Source: Acholoe squamosa (Eukaryota; Annelida; Polychaeta; Phyllodocida; Polynoidae). Taken from it: a stretch of DNA of 64,000 nt. The DNA lies in contig OX439039.1 of NCBI GenBank assembly GCA_949317995.1, positions 14,623,282-14,687,281 of the forward strand, read 5' to 3'. The position numbers were made by a program, and so were the translations under genes. Below the pieces are notes generated by a model. The model was not told the origin of the DNA and did no database searches. It saw only the letters and a list, made by a program, of their open reading frames with translations. Shown here in pieces: positions 10,341 to 20,024 of this stretch (position 1 is its first letter; each line of letters starts with the position of its first letter).

Positions 10341-11137
10341 TCATCAGAAAGATGGAAAGTTATACCAGAGCATTGGTCTTGTGCAGTTGCATGAAAGGTT
10401 TTGATGCATGCTATGGTATTAAAAATTTCATGGGTACCACCTGCCCCCCACCCCGACACCTGCAGTGAATAGTTGGGATTCTTTCATTGGCTGATAATTA
10501 ATCCCGCTAAGTCGGTATAGTGTATGCCTCCTTTACTAAAATTTCTAATCTTTGTACTGTTGTGATGACACATTTATGGCTCTAGCACGTAGGGAACATT
10601 TAAAAATAATTTTAGCATTGATACTTTGGGCATGGGAAACATTCACAAATGATTTCAGAATTAACACTATCGCACGGGGAACATTCACAAATGGGCAATG
10701 TTTTACAAAAGTAAATCACCATTGACACTGGGAAAAGTTAACAAGTGACTATTGCCACTATGCCATGGGGAACATTCACAAATAACTCTTTTTAATTGAT
10801 AATATGATGCGAGGAATTCACAGATGCTTATACTATTGACCATAGGACATGTCAAAGGAGGTTCAAAAATTATTTCAGCATTGGCACAATAACCAATAGG
10901 GCATTCACAAATGATTCACCATTGGCACTATGATACGGAGAACTGGGGGACACATGGGCACATAGATTGACACATAGGCAGACTTTGGACACATGGAGAG
11001 GCAGAAGGGGGTCTGTTCCATAACATTAAGGCGGAAAAACATGTTCTTTTGAGTTGTTGGTTGTGCATGGTTCTTTGAGTGATTGTTAACATAGAGGCAG
11101 TTAAGAGTTGGCACCAAGGAGAATCTGATTAGACTCT
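10341..11137 (+). other. Spacer with degenerate tandem repeat
   Basis: No coding signal. Most of the interval is the repeat listed at 10590-10945. No good acceptor is present before the next finger ORF. Confidence 0.5.
10590..10945. repeat. Degenerate tandem repeat, unit roughly 55-65 bp
   Basis: The phrase 'gggaacattcacaaatga' with a preceding 'cattg(g/a)cactat' recurs about six times with variable spacing and many substitutions. Looks like an old minisatellite. Confidence 0.55.
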
Positions 11138-11407
11138 ATGGGTAGGCGGCACCTCACATCAAACCAAGAGGAAGTTGGTAAAGTGTTCCAATGCAACACA
11201 TGTGAGAAAGTTTGTAAAAAGAAATCACACCTCAAAGAACATATGAGGATACATACAGGTGAAAAGCCTTTCCATTGCTCACTTTGTGAGGGCAGGTTTA
11301 TTACAAAGTCCCATTTGCTTAGGCACATAAAAGTAATTCATCAGAACTTGCAAACCCATAAAAAGGGCCTTGAGAGGAAGGAATCTGCATCTTTTAAAGT
11401 ACAATGA
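11138..11407 (+). CDS. Two-finger ORF of the KVC subfamily, no phase-0 acceptor
   Basis: The finger frame is clean: finger 1 Cys19, Cys22, His35, His39 (EKVCKKKSHL, Cys at the core Phe position) and finger 2 Cys47 to His68, contacts K,S,H,E and T,S,H,R, stop at 11407. But where relatives have gattacag the sequence is gattag (ends 11132), and that AG enters two bases out of phase; other nearby AGs either mis-phase or meet a stop. The coding part is preserved while the acceptor is damaged, so function is uncertain. ATG at 11138 marks the start of the open finger frame only. Confidence 0.6.
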   Translation: MGRRHLTSNQEEVGKVFQCNTCEKVCKKKSHLKEHMRIHTGEKPFHCSLCEGRFITKSHLLRHIKVIHQNLQTHKKGLERKESASFKVQ

Positions 11408-11698
11408 AGCAAAGGTGACTTGATAAGCTAATTGGAGGCATGGATGATGGACACATGGATTTCTTGGCAATCTAGTGTTGGATAAGACTTTGATTTTGGA
11501 TATAAAGTTTTAGTATGTGTTTGGTTGACATACCATTAACTTTCTTGTGTTTTGACTTGTTTAGTGCTAAGGGCTTGAGTGTTCATGGATCATTTTGCAA
11601 GTTATTAGAAATATGTATCATACATGCAAAATATACATCATACATGCAAGGGACATATTTCATTTTGAAATAAATGTTTTTAATATTGTGGATTACAG

Positions 11699-11959
11699 AT
11701 GAACTCCAAAAGATTGAACCTCACATCAAGCCAACACAAAGTTCCCAAAGTGTTTACATGTGATGTATGTGGCAAAGTTTGTAATCAAAGAGGTCATCTC
11801 ACTGAACATATGAGGATACATTCAGGTGAAAAGCCTTTACATTGCTTACTTTGTCAGAAGACATTCAGCAAAAAGTCTAATGTGGCTAGCCACATGAAAA
11901 GAATTCATCAAAACTTGCAAACCCAAAAGAATGGTTTTGAGAGCAAGGAATCTTTGTGA
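11699..11959 (+). CDS. Alternative terminal exon, two fingers, KVC subfamily
   Basis: Acceptor tgtggattacag ends at 11698; ATG AAC TCC starts an 86-codon frame ending 11959. Finger 1 (Cys21, Cys24, His37, His41) has Cys28 in the core Phe position; finger 2 (Cys49-His70) has Val for core Leu. Contacts Q,G,H,E and K,S,N,S. Linker HSGEKPL. The tail [15 protein letters not shown] recurs in 13168 and 11138. The exon and about 180 bases of upstream intron are duplicated at 13640-14044. Confidence 0.87.
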   Translation: MNSKRLNLTSSQHKVPKVFTCDVCGKVCNQRGHLTEHMRIHSGEKPLHCLLCQKTFSKKSNVASHMKRIHQNLQTQKNGFESKESL

Positions 11960-12047
11960 CTTTTTAAGTGGCTGCCCATGTTTGTAAAATACACGCAAGG
12001 GACGTTTCTCTTTCTTTTCGTTTTTAAATGTATACTGTGGATTACAG

Positions 12048-12276
12048 ATTCACTCCAGAAGATGGAACCTCAGATCGAACCGACAGACAGCTCTGAAAGT
12101 GTACTGATGTGATGTGTGTGGCAAAGTTTGTAAACAGAAAGGTCATCTTAGACTGCATGAGGATACACACTGGTGTAAGGCTCTTCAACTGCTCACTCTG
12201 TTAGAGAAAGTTCAATTAAAAGTCTAGCTTGGTTACCCACTTAAAAAGAGTTCATCGAAACTTGAGAACTGAATAG
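12048..12276 (+). pseudogene. KVC-subfamily exon with multiple stops
   Basis: A good acceptor (tgtggattacag, ends 12047) and exon start (ATT CAC TCC AGA AGA TGG) are kept, but TGA follows GTG TAC just before finger 1, an indel breaks the first His region, and finger 2 carries TAG and TAA in place of GAG and AAA codons. Relic stop TAG at 12274-12276. Clearly dead despite an intact-looking splice site. Confidence 0.82.
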
Positions 12277-12339
12277 AATTATCTTAAGACCAGGGAATCT
12301 ATTTAAACCTTTTCAAGTCTGGCTGCCAAGGTTTGTAAA

Positions 12340-12831
12340 CAGAGATGTCAGACCTTCAGAGGTCTGTCTATTTTCAGATGTTCAAACTTTCCCAAAAGTC
12401 AGACATCTCAGAGGCTACTTCCATCCTGTGGTCATAATATAGATAGAGGGAATTACATTAATCATAGATACCCTTACAACTTGCTCTTTCTACTTCTATG
12501 GAGCATAAGGCTGAGCATAGTTCAGGCTTGTGCTGCCCTCTAGCCTTTTCTAGACAAACCACCTTTCAGAGATCAGAGGATCTCTGAAATCTCATTTCAG
12601 AGGACATGAATCTAAGCTGGCTTCTGATTGGCTGAAATTCAAATGCAGTCTTTTAATTGTTTTTCTATCACCATCCAATCTAAAGATGGTTTTAAAAGGT
12701 CTTTAATGTGAGGGAAACAGGTTAAATGAAGATGAGATGGGTGCTTTTAGTATAATAAATTGAGGGAAATGGGTGCTTTGCTAACACCCAAAAACTTCAG
12801 AGGTTTAGCCCTTACCCAACTGACATCTCTG
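12340..12831. mobile_element. 492-bp TIR element, 6-bp target duplication
   Basis: Begins CAGAGATGTCAG and ends CTGACATCTCTG, flanked on both sides by TGTAAA (12334-12339 and 12832-12837). It carries no transposase frame. The terminal CAG(A/G)G(A/G)TG motif and 6-bp duplication are shared with the elements at 24610, 40888, 40985, 49720, 53251, 54085, 58665 and 59580. hAT-type termini (CAGRG) fit best, but hAT elements usually make 8-bp duplications, so the superfamily is open. Confidence 0.8.
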
Positions 12832-12837
12832 TGTAAA

Positions 12838-13167
12838 GATTGAAATTGTAGACAATATCTGTTTAGACCCGGAAATCCTAGTGTGAATTTCCAAACATAG
12901 CACAGAAATGATTGACAGGTGCTTTCTTGGCCATCTAGTTTAGGATAAGACTGATGTTTGATATTCAAGTTTTCTATGACAATAGCAGATTATAATAGAC
13001 ATCTAGAGTGTTTAGTTGACATACCATTGATTTCTCATGTTCTGAGCCTATTAAGTGCCAATGTTCTGATTATTCATGCCAAGTTTCCCATTTTTGCATG
13101 GTTTGAGAAGTGTTACAGATGAAAGCACAATTATCCAATTGAAAATGTCATATTGTGTGGAGTACAG
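12838..13167 (+). other. Intron-like spacer
   Basis: Sequence shared with the introns before 11699, 13814 and 14278 (for example 'gacataccattgatttctcatg'). Ends in the acceptor gtggagtacag. Confidence 0.5.
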
Positions 13168-13428
13168 GTTCACTCCAGAAGTTGGAATCTCACATCGAAC
13201 CAACAGACAGTTCACAAAGCGTACCAATGCTCCGAATGTGGCAGAGTTTGTAAACAAAAAAGTCATCTCACAGATCATATGAGGATACACACAGGTGAAA
13301 AGCCATTCCAGTGCTCGGTTTGTGAGAGGAGATTCAATAAAAAGTCCCACTTGGTTAACCACATGAAAAGAGTTCATCGAAACTTGCAAATCCAAAAGAA
13401 TGGCCTTGAGAGTAAGGAATCTGTGTAA
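13168..13428 (+). CDS. Alternative terminal exon, two fingers, KVC subfamily
   Basis: Acceptor tgtggagtacag ends at 13167; GTT CAC TCC AGA opens the 86-codon phase-0 frame to 13428. Finger 1 (Cys21, Cys24, His37, His41) has Cys28 for the core Phe; finger 2 is Cys49-His70. Contacts Q,S,H,D and K,S,H,N: both fingers carry His at +3. TGEKPF linker. Tail NLQIQKNGLESKESV. The pre-finger motif HSRSWNLTSNQ is the subfamily hallmark. Confidence 0.88.
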   Translation, partial: VHSRSWNLTSNQQTVHKAYQCSECGRVCKQKSHLTDHMRIHTGEKPFQCSVCERRFNKKSHLVNHMKRVHRNLQIQKNGLESKESV

Positions 13429-13813
13429 CTTTTTAAGTGGCTGCCATGTTTGTGAAAATGTTAAATTTACTTATCTGTAATAGGAATGTACATTTTCAAG
13501 ACAATGAAGCAGAAACGAGAAGCATAGAACTGGATGATTGGCAGGCAGATTTCTTGGCAATCTAGTGTTAGATAAGACTTTGATGTTGGAAATGAAGTTT
13601 CATATAGCAAGAGCAGGTTAAAAAGACATTCCTTTAAGTGCGTGTTTGGTTGACATACCATTGATTTCTTATGTTTTGACTTCTTTAGTGCTAAGGGCTT
13701 GAGTGTTCATGGATCATGCTTTGGGTTGTTGAAAGTTATCAGAAATATGTATGATACATGCATGGGACTTATTTCATTTTGAAATGTTTAATTTTTGATA
13801 TTGTGGATTACAG

Positions 13814-14044
13814 ATGAATGCCAAAAGATGGAACCTCGCATCAAGCCAACACAAAGTTCCCAAAGTGTTTACATGTGATGTATGTGGCAAAGTTTGTAAA
13901 AAAAAAGGTCATCTCTCAGATCACATGAGGATACACACTGGTGAAAAGCCCTTCCATTGTTCCATTTGTGAGAGTAGGTTCAATAGAAAGTCTAGCTTGG
14001 TTACCCACATGAAAAGAGTTCATCGAAACTTGAAAAATGAATAG
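13814..14044 (+). CDS. Alternative terminal exon, two fingers, KVC subfamily
   Basis: Acceptor tgtggattacag ends at 13813; ATG AAT GCC starts a 76-codon frame ending 14044. Finger 1 (Cys21-His41) reads CGKVCKKKGHL with Cys for the core Phe; finger 2 is Cys49-His70. Contacts K,G,H,D and R,S,S,T. Pre-finger and finger 1 are nearly the same as in 11699, but finger 2 differs, suggesting exchange between paralogues or rapid finger-2 divergence. Confidence 0.88.
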   Translation: MNAKRWNLASSQHKVPKVFTCDVCGKVCKKKGHLSDHMRIHTGEKPFHCSICESRFNRKSSLVTHMKRVHRNLKNE

Positions 14045-14277
14045 AATTATCTTGAAAATAGGGGATCTGTGTAACTTTTTGAGTCTGACTGCCCTTGTTT
14101 GTAGAAATTAAGCACAGAACTGGATGATTGACAGGCGATTTCTTGGCCATCTAGTGTATGTTATGAGCTTGTTTAGTGCCATGGTTCTGATTATTTTTGC
14201 CAAGTTTACTATTGCATGGTTTGAGAAGTGTTACAGTTGGAAAGCACATATCTCATGTCATATTGTATGGATTACAG

Positions 14278-14604
14278 GTTCGCTCCAGAAGCTGCAACCT
14301 CACATCGCATCAAGAGAAAGTTCCCAAAGTGTTCCCATGTGATGTATATGGCAAAGTTTGTAAAAAGAATTGTCATCTCATAGAACATTAAAGGATACAT
14401 ACTGGTGAAAAGCCATTCCATTGCTCGGTTTGTGAGAGGAGATTCCATAGAAAGTCTCACTTGGCTAGCCACATGAATACAGTACATGGAAACTTGGAAA
14501 CTGAAGAAAATGGTCTCATGAGAAAGTCAGGGTCATGGCAATGTGAATTCTACCATTTCGAAAAGAAAGGTGGAATGTTTCTGCTAGGCTTCCCTCTTAT
14601 GTAA
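14278..14604 (+). pseudogene. KVC-subfamily exon with lost Cys and stop
   Basis: Acceptor tatggattacag ends at 14277; GTT CGC TCC AGA AGC is a normal start. In finger 1 the second Cys is Tyr (GTA TAT GGC) and the ATG after the first His has become TAA (14389-14391). The same frame then continues cleanly through finger 2 ([18 protein letters not shown]) to TAA at 14602-14604. Only a few changes, so a fairly recent pseudo-exon. Confidence 0.8.
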
Positions 14605-15705
14605 TTAGTTTGTATTTCACATGTAGGATATACTGAAACATCAATGCCTAGAATGAGCAGGTTCATTCAGTGTTTGTACTGAAGTTTAGAAGGTAACATT
14701 TACATACTTTGTTCTGTTTTTGTTTGTTCCTGGTTGACATATAGATCCTGCCCAGTTTTGGAAATAACATAAGAGAAGAGTTAGTTGTTCTATATGTGCG
14801 AAAGATTAGCCACTTCAGCAAATGTTTATCTTGTTGTGGAGGGTAAATCATAATATGGGACGATCAAGATGAGCATTTGTGATTGGGACATGTGAACATA
14901 TTAGTCAGACAACACCTTAGCTAAACTCAAGCTTGCGTATCATAATTTTCATTATTGCCATTTGTGGTAGTTATTTTTAAGTCATTTTTAGGTTAAGATA
15001 TCAGGTGGCACAGTTTAGCTTTTAGGCTGCATAGAGTTTGTAAGACAAGGGTGAATTTGCCTGTGCATTCATGTGTAAAGTCAGCTTGTAAGAGGCAGAA
15101 AATGTGAATTCATAGTGAAGAAGTATCAAAGAGACAGCATACCTTTGGTCACGCCGGTTGTTATTAGTGGTCAGTGTAGTCTTTTTGAATAAAGCATCGA
15201 GTCAACTTGATCTGTCTTGTGTTCCCATGAATGTAATTAGCAGAACGGACACTCAAAACAAACCATCTATTCTGAGAAATAGCTATGTTATTAGGTAAAT
15301 TTACGTGATGATATGGACAATATTTTCCCCGATCAGATACCTTGAGGGGGCTTTATCAATGAACATTCGTGAGTAAAATTAGTAAAAGGGTGACTGATAG
15401 TTTGTACAGACAACTGAGAAAATGGTCAAGTGACAGTAGGCCGGCATCGGGAAGTGGAAACAATGATCTATTTATCAGAGAAGAGAAACTTCATAGTTAT
15501 TAGAATTCATCATTGTGCACACACTTTATTTCCCTCTACCTCCTGAAGATACTGTCCAGAGGCTTCTCTGTAGCGTGTGATAAAACTTGTAGTAATTGTT
15601 TGGGAACATGAATCCACATGAGATCAGAGTCATTTTTACCTGTAAATACTAAATCCAACATCTATACAATGATGCTCACAAACACAACTTCTTTCTTCCC
15701 AATAG
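14605..15705 (+). other. Inter-exon DNA with poly(A) signal
   Basis: About 1.1 kb, containing AATAAA at 15188-15193 in a block shared with 9720-9780. Ends in the pyrimidine-rich acceptor ctttcttcccaatag. No coding remnants seen. Confidence 0.5.
15188..15193 (+). terminator. Candidate polyadenylation signal AATAAA
   Basis: In a roughly 60-base block repeated around 9731; follows the KVC exon group by about 0.6 kb. Confidence 0.6.
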
Positions 15706-16098
15706 GACTACTCAGAAGCCATGCCACTCGGGGACCCACCCGCCAAGAAGGAACATATCTGTAACCTCTGCATCAAGCAGTTTGTATCTAAATCACAACT
15801 CGACGTTCACCTCATGGCTCATTACGGAGTTAAACCCTTTGAATGTACGACCTGTGGAAAGCGCTTCACTCAGAAGTCAAACTTGTCGACCCATCTGCGC
15901 ACACATACTGGTGAGAGACCGTATGTTTGTAAAGTCTGCAAAACTGGATTCACCCATAGCAGCAACCTCAAGAAGCACATGAGAAAACACCAAAGCGAAT
16001 CGGTTTCTGTTGCCGTTCAACATGACCCAATGGGAGGAGATTTTCCAACAAAGGATGAACCAATGGGAGGAGAGTCCCCTAAAGATGAAACAAACTAA
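15706..16098 (+). CDS. Alternative terminal exon, three C2H2 fingers
   Basis: Acceptor ttcttcccaatag ends at 15705; GAC TAC TCA GAA GCC ATG starts a 130-codon phase-0 frame ending 16098. Three fingers: Cys19-His39, Cys47-His67, Cys75-His95, all with complete ligands and core Phe/Leu. Contacts S,S,Q,V; Q,S,N,T; H,S,N,K. First linker HYGVKPF is atypical, second is TGERPY. The acidic tail repeats a PMGG-x-P-K-D/E motif twice. Higher GC and more conventional fingers than its neighbours suggest stronger constraint. Confidence 0.9.
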   Translation, partial: DYSEAMPLGDPPAKKEHICNLCIKQFVSKSQLDVHLMAHYGVKPFECTTCGKRFTQKSNLSTHLRTHTGERPYVCKVCKTGFTHSSNLKKHMRKHQSESVSVAVQHDPMGGDFPTKDEPMGGESPKDETN

Positions 16099-16537
16099 TC
16101 TGCCCAAGATTTTTAAGCTCTTGGAGTAGGTTCTGTAGATCAAATATTGACGCAAGAAATTGATCGAATCAGGTCTCTTGACATTGGGGCATGAGTAAAC
16201 CTTTGGGACTATAGTTAGTACTATGATGTACTTATAGCAACTCAGAAAATGTAGTATAGTCTAGGTGATTGTATGTAATTTATAGCTGCCTTTAGGTGTC
16301 TTGTGTAGCAGAGAATCAGTAGGCGTAGGCGTGAAACCTTTAGGTCATTATTCAGCTTCTCAGTATTGAGCCTCAGTAGTGCAGTTCAGGTGCCTGATAT
16401 TATAACAATATTCGGTCTATTGAACTACTATAGTCCGTAGGTAACCAAAGATATGTCATGATTAAATTTGCAGCCACTTCGCTCTGTGACAAAGTTATGA
16501 TATCTGACAAGTAAATTTCCATCACTGCTTACTACAG
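16099..16537 (+). other. Inter-exon DNA
   Basis: Non-coding spacer ending in the acceptor cttactacag. Nothing else supported. Confidence 0.5.
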
Positions 16538-16762
16538 ATGGTGACGTATGGCTTTGGTGTTCTACCACCGGCGGGCTACAGACACCCGCGCCGCTCTGTG
16601 CCTTGTGAACTGTGTGGAAGGACGTCTCGCGACAAGACGGATTATACCAAGCACATGCGGACCCACACGGGAGAAAAACCGTTCCACTGTCCCCATTGTC
16701 CACACAGCTTCGCAGCCACGTCGAACATGTTTCAGCACATCAGGAAACACCACCCTGAATAA
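16538..16762 (+). CDS. Alternative terminal exon, two C2H2 fingers (PCELCGR type)
   Basis: Acceptor ctgcttactacag ends at 16537; ATG GTG ACG begins a 74-codon frame to 16762. Finger 1 (Cys23, Cys26, His39, His43) has Ser for core Phe and Tyr for core Leu; finger 2 (CPHCPHSF, Cys51 to His71/72) is complete. Contacts D,T,D,K and A,S,N,Q. Basic HPRR before finger 1. Related to 5522 and 7570, although 9 kb away. Confidence 0.86.
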   Translation: MVTYGFGVLPPAGYRHPRRSVPCELCGRTSRDKTDYTKHMRTHTGEKPFHCPHCPHSFAATSNMFQHIRKHHPE

Positions 16763-17630
16763 TGACTTATATATGAGTAAAAGCAAGAACATGGCTAGCA
16801 GTTCACAGTGTACTCTTGAGATGTTAGATTAATTTATTAACCAATCAATACACCTCACCAATCTGGGTTTATTAACTCGAGTTATAAGAGCCAGGTAAAA
16901 AAAAAACACACACACAAAAACAACCTGATTTTCAGTGCCTCTGATTGGAGACAGATGGGGGACAGGAAGTGGAAGTAAATGTCTGAAATAAAGCATGAAA
17001 AGAGTGCAAAAATTGCAAAGAATGTACATGGTGTTTGAGGTTAGACTGTTTTCTTTAAGGTATTAAAGGATTTAAGTTTTTCTGTTTTTATGGTTTTGGA
17101 GATATTGATTGGAACAACCAAAGTAGTCAGTCAAATTTTCAGAGCAGTAGAGTTAAGACACTTTTGGGCTCTAGTGCTAAGCCTATGGGATGTTGATCCA
17201 TGGATGACCATTCCCGCCCTTTTTGCCTGAGGTGGTGCAAATAAGCTAAGGTGGTGCAAATATATGGAAATGAGGGCCCACATTGAGGCAGATGGTGCGA
17301 TGGCATCAGCATACAGGCAGGAACTAGCTCAAAGCAGATATCAAATAGTGTAACCTGGTTATAATGTAGTTCTAATACCACAACAGATCTGCATGGAGAG
17401 CCAGTTAATGTCCATGGTGGGTTACAGCACCACAGAAGGGCAGGTAAAAGGTTCCCAAAGGTTTCCAAATGGAACGCATATACTTTTAACAGCCTACTGA
17501 GAGAACTAAGAAATAATTTGAGGAATTGGCCAATGCTAAAGCTTTGAATACGTCTCGCGGTTATGTTTGTGTTTAATACACCTTGTCGCCTGGCAGCGGA
17601 CAGCGACAGCGCACACGACGAAAAAAGATG
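16763..17630 (+). other. Inter-exon DNA with poly(A) signal
   Basis: Contains AATAAA at 16988-16993. No coding evidence; a 109-codon minus frame (17139-17468) has no recognisable domain. Confidence 0.5.
16988..16993 (+). terminator. Candidate polyadenylation signal AATAAA
   Basis: About 230 bases after the stop of the 16538 exon, in T/A-rich DNA. A plausible 3' end for that exon. Confidence 0.5.
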
Positions 17631-17703
17631 CGCCCGGACTGGGACTCGACCAGCGTACCTCTGGCGGCTGAGCGCAACGCGCTAACCACTAGACCACAGC
17701 GTC
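17631..17703 (-). repeat. tRNA-like sequence, probably SINE or tRNA pseudogene
   Basis: On the minus strand TGGTCTAGTGGTTAGCGC looks like a tRNA A-box/D-arm (tRNA-Glu/Asp style) and CTGGTCGAGTCCCAG like a T-arm with a paired CTGG/CCAG stem but one base short in the loop. The acceptor stem does not pair and the anticodon stem is poor. So not a functional tRNA; a tRNA-derived SINE head is most likely. Confidence 0.5.
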
Positions 17704-17838
17704 TCCTCCTTCAGCGGCCGTTTCGGCTTGGCTATGTTTGAATGCGTCCTGTGGTTATGGTAGCTGACAGACCGCAGTCGTCGCCTTCCCGGGCTTTCTA
17801 TCATATCCAGACCTGGTTCTAGCCAGCCACCATCAGTC

Positions 17839-17903
17839 AGTCCCTGTGGCGCAATGCATAGGGAGTTGGACTAGGGATCTGAGGTTCGACCCCTACCCTG
17901 GTA
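17839..17903 (+). repeat. Second tRNA-like sequence (tRNA-Arg-like), probably SINE
   Basis: TGGCGCAATGCATAG matches a tRNA-Arg-type A-box and GAGGTTCGACCCC a perfect B-box (GGTTCRANYCC). The anticodon region is shortened and the acceptor arms do not pair. Together with the minus-strand tRNA-like stretch 140 bases upstream, this looks like a tRNA-derived repeat. Confidence 0.5.
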
Positions 17904-17956
17904 ATGAAAATTGTCGTAGGTTTTAACATGTAACATATGACATGGAGGGACATGAG

Positions 17957-17991
17957 AGGCGTGCGGGTTATCCATGGATAACCGCACGCCT
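17957..17991. repeat. Near-perfect palindrome
   Basis: AGGCGTGCGG-(G)-TTATCC and its inverse meet at CCATGG; only one extra G breaks symmetry. GC-rich compared with the surroundings. Could be the core of a small foldback repeat next to the tRNA-like DNA. Confidence 0.65.
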
Positions 17992-18129
17992 TGAAAAATT
18001 GATGTTACAGCCTACAGGGTGTGCAATATCGACAGGTATGTGCATAGGAATATCCAGCAAAAAGCACTGTGTAACCCAGAAATCGTGGTATAATTACTCC
18101 TAGCCTGCTTTCAAAATGCACATACCTAC

Positions 18130-18143
18130 GGGGGGGGGGGGGG
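18130..18143 (+). repeat. G14 run
   Basis: Fourteen consecutive G on the sense strand, inside a short inverted CCTAC...GTAGG context. One of several long G runs in the window. Confidence 0.7.
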
Positions 18144-18225
18144 TAGGTATTCTGTGCATCTCATGTAACTCCTACGGACTTATGAAAATTAACTGATACG
18201 AAAAGCCTCCCTGATGCATCTACAG

Positions 18226-18444
18226 GTGATTTCATGGGGTTCCAGTGTCTTTGCTAGAGCAGTTGGGAATCAGCAGGGTCGCCTGGCATGTGACAATTGT
18301 GGTAAGGTATTTCGGGACAAGACGGACCAAAGGCATATCAGGACACATACAGGTGAAAAACCATTCAAGTGTAACGTCTGTCAGTATAACTCTACACAAA
18401 AGTCGGCCTTGTTTACACACATGAAAAGACGCCACCAGCAATAG
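18226..18444 (+). CDS. Alternative terminal exon, finger 1 one residue short
   Basis: Acceptor gcatctacag ends at 18225; GTG ATT TCA TGG begins the 72-codon phase-0 frame to 18444. Finger 1 is CDNCGKVFRDKTDQRH: eleven residues lie between the second Cys and first His instead of twelve, and the core Leu is lost (relatives read DKTDLTRH). Finger 2 (Cys49-His70) has Ser for core Phe, contacts Q,S,A,T. The frame is open, but finger 1 probably folds poorly. Confidence 0.8.
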   Translation: MISWGSSVFARAVGNQQGRLACDNCGKVFRDKTDQRHIRTHTGEKPFKCNVCQYNSTQKSALFTHMKRRHQQ

Positions 18445-18737
18445 CAATTCTACATGCTCTGATTATGTAAAATATCCAATTATGCTGGGATGGAAATATT
18501 TTGAATAAGTTGGTTTATCAGCAATAGGTCTCGGGATGTAAAATGTTAAGCCAAATGAAAGTGCACTTCTGACAAAGTTAACAAGTTACATTTGCACATG
18601 AGCCACTTTCTGCTAGCCCTGCGTTAGCTGATTCTGCTAGCCGTATGTTCAGATAGTACTTAAGGTGTTCAATGCACGTTGTAGAATTAGTTTTAAAGTA
18701 GAGACAAACTGTAAAATCTTGTATAATGCATCTACAG

Positions 18738-18967
18738 GTTACTTCATGCCGACAGAGCATCCTCGTGGCAGTAGTTGGAAAACAATGGCATGTGACATTT
18801 GTGAGAAGGCTCTTTGGGACAAGACTGACCTCACAAGACCTCTCAGGACACATAGAGGCGAAAAATCATTTCAATGTTACACCTGCCAGAAAGGTTTTTG
18901 TCGGAACCCCAACCTGCTGAGACACATTAGGAAGTGTCACCCTTACAAACAGGTGTCTCAAGCATAG
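18738..18967 (+). pseudogene. Two-finger exon out of phase
   Basis: Acceptor gcatctacag ends at 18737 and the start GTT ACT TCA TGC mirrors 18226, but a small deletion before finger 1 moves the finger frame (CDICEKALWDKTDL) by two bases relative to phase 0. In addition the first His of finger 1 is Pro (RPLRTH) and the linker is HRGEKSF. Finger 2 (CYTC...HIRKCH) is intact, stop 18965-18967. Confidence 0.76.
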
Positions 18968-19201
18968 AACCTTGCTGTAACATACTGTTTTTGTTAGGAT
19001 AAGATATCATGAGCAAAGCATGGATGTGGTTCAAAAATGACATGATCTTCATAAGTAAGTGCAGAGTTCTGATGAGTTCTGAGGTCTTAGAACTTTTTGC
19101 CTGAGACCAAGTGCATAGTTGCACATTTGTGGTACTTTAGTCTCTAGTGCATGTTATGAAACTAACCAATCCATGCCTATGTCTTAGATTGGTATGAAGA
19201 A

Positions 19202-19474
19202 GTGTCCTCATTCTCATTTGGACAGGGTAACCTAAGACAAGCAATTGGAATACTCAGAGTTCGTCTGGCTTGTGACACCTGTGGCAAGACATTTCGTGAC
19301 AAGAAAAACCTTGCCAGGAATGTAATGACACACACAGGTGAAACACCATTTCGATGTGCAATCTTTCAATATGGTTGTACAAAAAAGTCTAACTTAATTA
19401 AGCACATGAAAGCACACCATCCAGAAAAGCACTTTTCATCAAAATATGAATATCTTTGTTCACAAACAGAGTGA
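19202..19474 (+). pseudogene. Two-finger exon with lost acceptor and ligands
   Basis: The open frame SSFSFGQGNLRQAIG aligns with the pre-finger region of 22577, but the expected cacag acceptor is replaced by agaa. Finger 1 lacks its first His (RNVMTH) and finger 2 its second Cys (CAIFQYG, TGT to TTT). Linker HTGETPF. Three independent losses argue it is dead, although the frame is open. Confidence 0.7.
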
Positions 19475-19477
19475 ACA

Positions 19478-19717
19478 AATGGCTATATCCTCATTTGGAT
19501 GGCGTAACCCAAGAGAAACAGTTGGAAGACTATGGAATCGTCTACCTTGTGACACATGTGGTATACTGGTGGCAAGACATATCGTTACAAGAATGACCTA
19601 AACAGGCATATGAGAACGCACATGGGAGAAAACCCACATCAGTGTAACTTATGTCAATATAGCTGTAACCAGAAAACTCACTTGATGAAGCATATTAAAG
19701 CAGGTCATTGTAAATAG
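19478..19717 (+). pseudogene. Two-finger exon with 11-base insertion
   Basis: Begins almost where 19202 ends, without an acceptor. TATCCTCATTTGGATGGCGTAACCC matches the RDKT-subfamily start. Eleven extra bases (around 19560-19571) within the CxxCG codons shift finger 1. Finger 2 (CNLCQYSC...HIKAGH) is complete, stop TAG 19715-19717. Confidence 0.72.
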
Positions 19718-20024
19718 CATTTTTCAAGTGCATTTTGATGATGTTGATGACATGGGAGCACTTTAAAGGGAACAGGAAATTGTTTTGAAAGAATAAGTAT
19801 GAGGTATTGTGGGTAATAGATCTATTTTAAAATCTAAAGAAAGGTTGTGTTGGAAGCTCAGTTGGTATTTATCTTTGTTTCTAAGTGTGAAGGTCTTGCA
19901 CCTGCATTAGAAAGTATTACACCTGCATGTATTATGCATACCTTCTTGTAGTATGCACACTTTCTTGCAGTGCTTCATATGCAGAGAAAAGACTAATACA
20001 AACTTGTGTTTGCTACAGTTGCAG

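Noticed and set aside
17631-17703. Functional tRNA gene
   Set aside because: Acceptor and anticodon stems do not pair; only A- and B-box-like parts remain.
18726-18920. Phase-0 frame VTSCRQSILVAVV... after the 18737 acceptor
   Set aside because: It is the wrong frame through two finger sequences; the exon is better explained as frameshifted.
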